Part shown: in pieces, positions 5,274-5,342 of the stretch
How the letters are laid out: each line of letters starts with the position of its first letter
Numbering within the stretch: position 1 is the stretch's first letter
Origin: Paludibacteraceae bacterium
GTDB taxonomy: Bacteria > Bacteroidota > Bacteroidia > Bacteroidales > Paludibacteraceae
Length of the DNA stretch: 5,342 nucleotides
NCBI GenBank assembly: GCA_017965125.1
Contig: JAGCQO010000094.1
Location: 1-5,342 of the forward strand
Reading direction: 5' to 3'
Made by a program: the position numbers and the translations under genes
Notes under the pieces: model-generated
Database searches by the model: none
Told to the model about the DNA's origin: nothing
Seen by the model: only the letters and a program-made list of their open reading frames with translations

Positions 5274-5342
5274 TTAAGACCAGCTCTTGGAGTCATAGGA
5301 TGACTACGAGTTGCACCATAATTTTGTTTATGTGAACTATTA
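5274..5342. other. Edge region upstream of the nrdD tail, no intact coding frame
   Basis: All minus-strand frames are closed within this stretch. It includes the partly recognisable zinc-ribbon codons of nrdD (5277-5315) and a 27-base AT-rich end (5316-5342). A short inverted repeat, AGTCAT-AGG-ATGACT (5291-5305), covers the place where the expected Cys-Gly codons are missing. I see no gene here. Confidence 0.5.

Noticed and set aside
5319..5326. TAATTTTG on the plus strand as a promoter pointing out of the window
   Set aside because: The box matches, but no -33 TTG is correctly spaced, and the ATG after it (5330) meets a stop at once. The stretch is AT-rich, so chance is likely.

Overview
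The window looks like chromosomal DNA from a Bacteroidales bacterium (Bacteroidota, Prevotella/Muribaculaceae/Bacteroides-like; the genus cannot be fixed from this). The evidence is the start sites of the TAnnTTTG type (TATCTTTG just before two genes, TATTTTTG before a third), little use of Shine-Dalgarno sequences, and protein sequences that read like Bacteroidales housekeeping enzymes.

Layout. Positions 1-540 (minus) hold a REP-associated tyrosine transposase (Y1/HUH type) that runs off the left edge. Two REP-like palindromes lie inside its reading frame. From 615 the plus strand carries an HI0933/YhiN/BaiN-family flavoprotein with its own promoter. A second promoter then drives a tight three-gene cluster: a 4HBT-fold acyl-CoA thioesterase, a DUF59/MIP18-type Fe-S assembly protein, and the lipid A enzyme LpxH. 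A hairpin at 3454-3478 separates this cluster from a convergent minus-strand block. That block, in transcription order from the right edge, is the 3' end of nrdD (anaerobic ribonucleotide reductase), nrdG (its activase) and a long-chain polyprenyl diphosphate synthase. Its reading frame for nrdD breaks close to the right edge.

How the genes relate. LpxH (lipid A), the polyprenyl synthase (quinone or carrier-lipid side chains) and the thioesterase belong to envelope and isoprenoid metabolism. NrdD/NrdG make deoxyribonucleotides without oxygen, as expected of an anaerobe. The DUF59 protein probably helps mature Fe-S proteins. All of this is ordinary core metabolism.

I see no clear undescribed multi-gene system. 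The points most worth a second look are the in-frame REP palindromes inside the transposase gene, a strong terminator-like hairpin between nrdD and nrdG, the disrupted nrdD zinc-ribbon region at the right edge, and two promoters placed so close to the ATG that their transcripts should be leaderless or nearly so. No gene-free stretch exceeds 80 bases.
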